Assembly (NCBI GenBank): GCA_018711085.1
Contig: DVIR01000033.1
Coordinates: forward strand, 1 to 17,025
Length of the DNA: 17,025 bases
Origin: Faeciplasma gallinarum
GTDB lineage: Bacteria > Bacillota > Clostridia > Oscillospirales > Ruminococcaceae
Direction: 5' to 3'
The number at the start of each line of letters is the position of its first letter. The first letter of the stretch is position 1. Shown piece by piece: positions 13,556-17,025 of this stretch. A program made the position numbers and the translations under genes. The notes under the pieces were generated by a model. The model was not told the DNA's origin. It saw only the letters and a program-made list of their open reading frames with translations, and ran no database searches.

Positions 13556-15235
13556 TTATTTATTTTCTTTCTTATGCGTCATGTTCTCGAACGCATTTAA
13601 AAGTGCCTGTGCGCTTGCATGGATTATATCGGTATCGGTGCCTGCGCCCCAGCTCATGCTTGAATCGGCGTCTTTAAGTCCTATATACGCCGCCGCAACG
13701 CTTTCGGAGCCGCTGCCCTGCATGCTGTGCTCGGTGTAAACGGAAAGCTCGTATGCGCTGCCGGTGTACTTTTTAAGTGCGTTGCTCACGGCATCGAGTG
13801 AACCGTTGCCCTCAGCCTCGACAACTTCGGACTTGCCGTTTTCTATAAACTCTATCTTTGTGGCGACGGTGTCTGCGCGACGCGAAAACTCCATGTTTCC
13901 TATCTCTATGCCGTGGTTTGTATCGAGGTAGCTCGACTTGAATATCTGAAGGACCTCGTTTGCCTTAAGCTCTTTATGCTCATGGTCGGACACGGACTTG
14001 CACTTGTAGCTGAGATCCTCTCGCATTTTTGCGGGGAGGACATATCCGTATGCCTGCTCTAAGAGGTAGCCTATTCCGCCCTTGCCGCTCTGGGAATTTA
14101 CCCTTATGACGTCCGCGTCATAGGTTCTGTTTATATCATGAGGATCAATCGGGATATACGGCACGTTCCACTGGTGAAGGTGCTTTTCCTCTCTGTATTT
14201 CATGCCCTTTGCTATGGCGTCCTGATGGCTGCCGGAGAAGGCGGCAAACACAAGCGCTCCGGCGTAGGGAGATCTCTCGTAAATATGCATTCTTGTGCAT
14301 CTCTCATAGACATCGACGAGATGCGGCATATCCGAGAAGTTGAGCTTAGGATCTACTCCGTGGGAATACATGTTCAAACCGAGCGTTATTATGTCCACAT
14401 TTCCCGTGCGCTCGCCGTTTCCGAAGAGTGTTCCCTCCACTCTGTCCGCGCCGGCCAAAAGTGCAAGCTCGGTATCCGCAACGCCCGTTCCCCTGTCGTT
14501 ATGAGGATGCAAAGAAAGCGTCACGTGCTCGCGGTACTTGAGGTTTTCGCTCATGTACTCCACCTGCGAGGCATAGACATGCGGAAGGCTCATCTCAACC
14601 GTTACGGGGAGGTTTATAATCACATTATTTGTCTCGGAAGGCTCCAAAACGTCCAAAACGGCGTTGCAAACCTCAAGTGCGTATTCCGGCTCGGTTCCGG
14701 TAAAGCTTTCGGGCGAGTATTCAAATCTGAAGTTGCCCTCATACTCTGCGGCAAGCTTTTTGACAAGCTTTGCTCCGTCAACTGCGATCTGCTTTATTTC
14801 CTCCTTGGATTTGCGGAAAACCTGCTCGCGCTGAACGACGCTCACCGAATTGTAAAAATGAATTATGGCCGACGGCGCACCCTTGCACGCCTCAAACGTC
14901 TTGCGGATTATATGCTCTCGGCACTGAGTCAAAACCTGAACAGTGACGTCGGAGGGTATCATGTTGTTTTCTATAAGCGCGCGCAAAAACTCGTATTCCG
15001 TTTCGCTTGCCGCCGGAAAACCGACTTCTATTTCCTTAAAGCCGACCTCTAAGAGCAGCTTGTAAAACTCAAGCTTTTCCTCAAAGCTCATAGGTATTAC
15101 GAGGCTTTGGTTTCCGTCTCTCATGTCTACGCTGCACCATATAGGCGGCTGCTCTATTCTTTCCTTTGTGACCCATTTGTTATGAACCCCGGGTGCAGGG
15201 TAATAACCCGGCTTGTACTTGGTTGCGTCCATCAT
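13556..15235 (-). CDS. leuA: 2-isopropylmalate synthase, long type
   Basis: Condenses 2-ketoisovalerate with acetyl-CoA, committing carbon to leucine. At 559 residues it is the LeuA2 type seen in actinobacteria, yeasts and many Clostridia. The TIM-barrel domain (about 30-310) has the start SVDMRDGNQSL with Arg39 and Asp40, EVGFPAASETE, and the zinc or manganese ligands His243 and His245 in LHPHNDRGTG, then LFGNGERTGNVD. A linker follows (GGIGYLLEQAYG at about 387), then the C-terminal allosteric domain (about 435-555, with EGNGSLDAVSNALKKY), through which leucine usually inhibits. ATG at 15235 has AAGGAG ten bases upstream; an adjacent ATG at 15232 is possible. First gene of the operon, behind the T-box. 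Confidence 0.97.
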   Translation of the reverse strand: MMDATKYKPGYYPAPGVHNKWVTKERIEQPPIWCSVDMRDGNQSLVIPMSFEEKLEFYKLLLEVGFKEIEVGFPAASETEYEFLRALIENNMIPSDVTVQVLTQCREHIIRKTFEACKGAPSAIIHFYNSVSVVQREQVFRKSKEEIKQIAVDGAKLVKKLAAEYEGNFRFEYSPESFTGTEPEYALEVCNAVLDVLEPSETNNVIINLPVTVEMSLPHVYASQVEYMSENLKYREHVTLSLHPHNDRGTGVADTELALLAGADRVEGTLFGNGERTGNVDIITLGLNMYSHGVDPKLNFSDMPHLVDVYERCTRMHIYERSPYAGALVFAAFSGSHQDAIAKGMKYREEKHLHQWNVPYIPIDPHDINRTYDADVIRVNSQSGKGGIGYLLEQAYGYVLPAKMREDLSYKCKSVSDHEHKELKANEVLQIFKSSYLDTNHGIEIGNMEFSRRADTVATKIEFIENGKSEVVEAEGNGSLDAVSNALKKYTGSAYELSVYTEHSMQGSGSESVAAAYIGLKDADSSMSWGAGTDTDIIHASAQALLNAFENMTHKKENK

Positions 15236-15292
15236 GACTTGTGCACTCCTTATCTTGCAAAATATTTTTTGTTCTGCCTTCGCTGAGCTTGA

Positions 15293-15321
15293 GGGCGGTT
15301 TTCGGTATTAAAAAACCGCCC
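15293..15321 (-). promoter_or_regulatory. Second hairpin overlapping the T-box terminator
   Basis: On the minus strand GGGCGGTTTT (15321-15312) pairs perfectly with AAAACCGCCC (15302-15293). The left arm uses the terminator's GCGG arm and most of its T-run, so this hairpin and the terminator cannot both form. No T-run follows it. It could help antitermination or simply shield the region before leuA. Confidence 0.5.
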
Positions 15322-15368
15322 CAAAGCAACATTTTGCTCAGCAAAACCTTACTTTGAGACGGGTGCGG
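15310..15368 (-). terminator. Regulated terminator of the leucine T-box
   Basis: On the minus strand CCGC (15368-15365), CAAAGTAA and TTTTGC pair with GCAAAA, TTGCTTTG and GCGG in a long interrupted stem, followed by six Ts (15315-15310). The CTCAAAG stretch at 15358-15352 is shared with the antiterminator, giving the switch. Confidence 0.82.
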
Positions 15369-15672
15369 ATTCATAATGCTTTGGCACATATGCTGCTCTT
15401 GCATATAATATCTTACACTCGCGGTACCACTCAAATTGCAGCCTGGGCTGCCTCTTATGGGATCAAACAATCCCTCTACTTTAACGCAGTGTCACGGGTG
15501 ACCCTAATTGATACAAAGCACGCAAACCTTAAAGTGTCCTGCGCTCTTATCGTTCAGCTCACCGGCTCGGAAGGGAGGGGTTAAAGACGGCAGCTGCAGG
15601 CTTTCACCAAACGCCTGCTCTCTTTTAAGCTGTCGGTTTCTCAACCGGTCTTCGTCATCGCTTTTATACTTT
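15310..15672 (-). promoter_or_regulatory. T-box leader (leucine) controlling the leu-ilv operon
   Basis: The minus-strand leader carries the T-box sequence TTTGAGTGGTACCGCGAG (15435-15418). Upstream is a Stem I with the conserved AGAGAG motif and a GGTGAAAG apical segment. By comparison with known leaders the specifier codon before CCTTCCGAG is CTC (Leu) at 15577-15575. The UGGU of the bulge complements the ACCA end of a tRNA with discriminator A, as in tRNA-Leu. Between lie hairpins GGGAT/ATCCC and GCAGCC/GGCTGC. For antitermination TTTGAG (15435-15430) pairs with CTCAAA (15358-15353), which otherwise belongs to the terminator. Uncharged tRNA-Leu should therefore switch the operon on. T-box identity is near certain; the specifier register is my alignment. 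Confidence 0.94.
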
Positions 15673-15677
15673 AGCCC

Positions 15678-15706
15678 ATTATATCATTACAAAACTTTAT
15701 TGTCAA
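15678..15706 (-). promoter_or_regulatory. Promoter of the leu-ilv operon
   Basis: On the minus strand TTGACA (15706-15701), a 17-bp spacer and TATAAT (15683-15678) match the sigma-A consensus fully. Initiation near 15672 gives a leader of about 435 nt, the usual T-box size. No CodY-like palindrome is seen around it. Confidence 0.88.
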
Positions 15707-15785
15707 CAGGTTTTGAGTCGGCAAAATGCATAAAAGTTATCGCATGCAAGCCAAAATATACGCCCAAAAAGACAAAGGAGACGTA

Positions 15786-15813
15786 TTGACAGGACGGCGG
15801 CTACGTTTATAAT
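15786..15813 (+). promoter_or_regulatory. Promoter of the CARF-nuclease gene
   Basis: TTGACA (15786-15791), a 16-bp spacer and TATAAT (15808-15813) point rightwards, with initiation expected near 15820. It is back to back with the operon promoter: the two -35 boxes are about 80 bp apart, and I see no clear operator between them. Confidence 0.75.
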
Positions 15814-15819
15814 GTAATT

Positions 15820-15931
15820 AAAGGAGATGCAAAGCCGAGCGCGGAAAGCTTTAAAAGGACAAAAAGCTGTTTAAATTCGGTCGGCATTTGTCCGGCATGG
15901 CATGCTGCGGCAAAAATGCAATAACAGCCAT
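15820..15931 (+). promoter_or_regulatory. Structured leader of the CARF-nuclease gene
   Basis: About 110 nt lie between the expected transcript start and the ATG. GCATTT (15884-15889) pairs with AAATGC (15914-15919), enclosing CCG/CGG and GCAT/ATGC inner stems. An AAAGGAG at 15820-15826 abuts a 15-codon reading frame (15827-15874) that ends in TAA in the same frame as the nuclease gene. No Shine-Dalgarno sequence precedes either possible start (15902 or 15932). Confidence 0.45.
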
Positions 15932-17025
15932 ATGAGAACGATTATAGAGCTATACGACGAGCGACCCGTAGAGAACATACTTTCCACCGAGGTGTTTCGC
16001 CCCGAGCGCACGATAATACTGTGTGACCGTGAAATTTACCAAAACAAATCGCTTCAATCAAAGATGAGGCGGTTTTTGAGGCACCGCGGGATAGAATCAA
16101 AGCTTGTATTTTTGCAGACGGAAATTTACGACACCGAAAGGATACTTGCAAAGCTGAATGCGGTGATAAAAAGATATCCCGACTGCGTTTTGGACATAAC
16201 CGGCGGAACGGATGCCGCGCTCTTTGCCGGCGGCTTGATATGTGCAAAGACGAACCTTCCCGCTTTTACATACAGCCGAAAGCGCAACCGATTCTTTAAC
16301 ATTCACAATGCCGCGTTTGCGGACGGGCTTGAGTGTCACGTACAATACAGCGTTGAGGACTGCATACTCGCTGCCGGCGGCGCGATGAGAACCGGCAGGG
16401 TTGACAATTCGCTCTTATACAAATACGCCGAACATTTTGACGAGTTCTTCTCGATTTATCTTAAATACAAGTCGTCTTGGACAAAGACGATAGGGTTCAT
16501 TCAGCGTGCGTCTGCGGCGGGGAAGGACGAGCCGATATCGCTGAGCGTGCGCTCGGCGTACGAAGTAAAGGGAGAGCGCGGTTCTTTAATCCCCGCTCCG
16601 GAGGATGCGCTGAGGGAGTTTGAGAGGATAGGCTTTATAAAGCATTTGTCCATTAAGAGGGGCAAGAGCGTGAGCTTTCGTTTTAAGGACGTCCAAACAC
16701 GCGCGTGGCTGAGGGACGTGGGAAGTGTTTTAGAGCTGTACATATACAAGCAATGCCTCGACTGCGGGGTGTTTCAGGACGTTCGCACAAGCGTGATAGT
16801 TGACTGGGAGGGCGATTTAAGGCGTGAAAACGTCACAAACGAGATAGACGTCATGGCGTCGCGCGCGACTATACCGATTTTCATAAGCTGCAAGACCTGC
16901 GCCATAACCACCGAGGCGTTGAACGAGCTTGCCGTGCTGCGGGATCGTTTCGGAGGAAAGTTTGCAAAGGCAGTTGCGGTCACGTCGCAAAGGTGCCGCT
17001 CCATAACCAGTCACAGAGCGTCGGA
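15932..17025 (+). CDS. CARF-DUF1887 protein, Card1/Can2-like nuclease (3' end cut by window)
   Basis: The frame is open for 364 residues to the window edge; relatives have about 370-400, so little is missing. The N-terminal half (about 1-150) is a CARF-like Rossmann domain: MRTIIELYDERPVENIL, VLDITGGTDAALFAGG (86-101, the ligand-side glycine loop) and AFTYS. A helical and winged-helix-like linker (about 155-260) follows. The C-terminal half is the DUF1887 PD-(D/E)XK-type nuclease fold, with Glu268 in VGSVLELYIYK, Glu304 and Asp306 in TNEIDVMAS, and Ser319-Cys320-Lys321 in IPIFISCKT. In Card1 and Can2 a cyclic oligoadenylate bound by CARF activates nucleic-acid cleavage; that this protein does so is inferred. 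The start at 15932 matches family N-termini; an ATG at 15902 adds ten residues. No cas gene or CRISPR array is visible in the window. Confidence 0.85.
   Translation, partial: MRTIIELYDERPVENILSTEVFRPERTIILCDREIYQNKSLQSKMRRFLRHRGIESKLVFLQTEIYDTERILAKLNAVIKRYPDCVLDITGGTDAALFAGGLICAKTNLPAFTYSRKRNRFFNIHNAAFADGLECHVQYSVEDCILAAGGAMRTGRVDNSLLYKYAEHFDEFFSIYLKYKSSWTKTIGFIQRASAAGKDEPISLSVRSAYEVKGERGSLIPAPEDALREFERIGFIKHLSIKRGKSVSFRFKDVQTRAWLRDVGSVLELYIYKQCLDCGVFQDVRTSVIVDWEGDLRRENVTNEIDVMASRATIPIFISCKTCAITTEALNELAVLRDRFGGKFAKAVAVTSQRCRSITSHRAS

Noticed and set aside
14138..15052. 304-codon open frame on the plus strand
   Set aside because: Antisense to leuA, whose protein is conserved throughout; the translation resembles nothing known.
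15354..15789. Plus-strand frames across the region upstream of leuA
   Set aside because: They lie antisense to the T-box leader and operon promoter; the RNA structure explains the sequence better.
15827..15874. 15-codon mini-ORF as a true leader peptide gene
   Set aside because: The AAAGGAG leaves no spacing to the ATG and would be at the very 5' end of the transcript; kept only as an observation within the leader.
15942..17014. Several minus-strand frames of 65-101 codons
   Set aside because: All are antisense to the CARF-DUF1887 frame, which has clear domain motifs.
1..17025. CRISPR array, tRNA or rRNA genes, insertion sequences
   Set aside because: I looked for regularly spaced repeats, tRNA-like folds, rRNA and transposase sequences and saw none.

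Overview
The window looks like a chromosomal segment from an anaerobic gut-type Clostridia (Bacillota), roughly half GC by eye. Grounds: a T-box leader in front of amino-acid biosynthesis genes, strong Shine-Dalgarno sites (AAGGAG), near-consensus sigma-A promoters, and Clostridia-type sequences of IlvD, IlvC, LeuA (long type) and GuaA. This is read from the sequence alone; no species is claimed.

Layout. (1) Positions 1-~1340 are one end of an integrative element: the first codons of a probable tyrosine integrase at the left edge, a 62-aa excisionase-like HTH protein, a divergent promoter region with three copies of an operator-like motif, and a forward XRE-family regulator behind a structured leader. 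A terminator and a cluster of direct and inverted repeats then abut the 3' end of guaA, a known insertion site for such elements. (2) Positions 1345-4295 hold guaA (GMP synthase) and a membrane-anchored CapA-like protein, both on the minus strand and probably sharing the promoter at 4369-4397. (3) Positions 4400-15706 are one long minus-strand operon, promoter - leucine T-box - leuA - leuC - leuD - leuB - ilvB - ilvN - ilvC - ilvD - DUF815 AAA ATPase - terminator. It encodes the leucine-specific branch plus the common valine/isoleucine steps up to the dihydroxy-acid dehydratase; no ilvA or ilvE is present. Gaps are short (1-33 nt, except about 70 nt with a hairpin between ilvC and ilvD). (4) From 15786 to the right edge a gene runs the other way: a nearly complete CARF-DUF1887 protein related to the Card1/Can2 nucleases of type III CRISPR systems, with its own strong promoter but no visible ribosome binding site.

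How they work together: uncharged tRNA-Leu should stabilise the T-box antiterminator and open the whole branched-chain operon. The ATPase at the operon's 3' end has no known place in the pathway. The CARF nuclease shares only the intergenic region with the operon. No CRISPR array, cas gene or cyclase is visible in the window, so its activator and partners are unknown. It is the best candidate for something not yet described.
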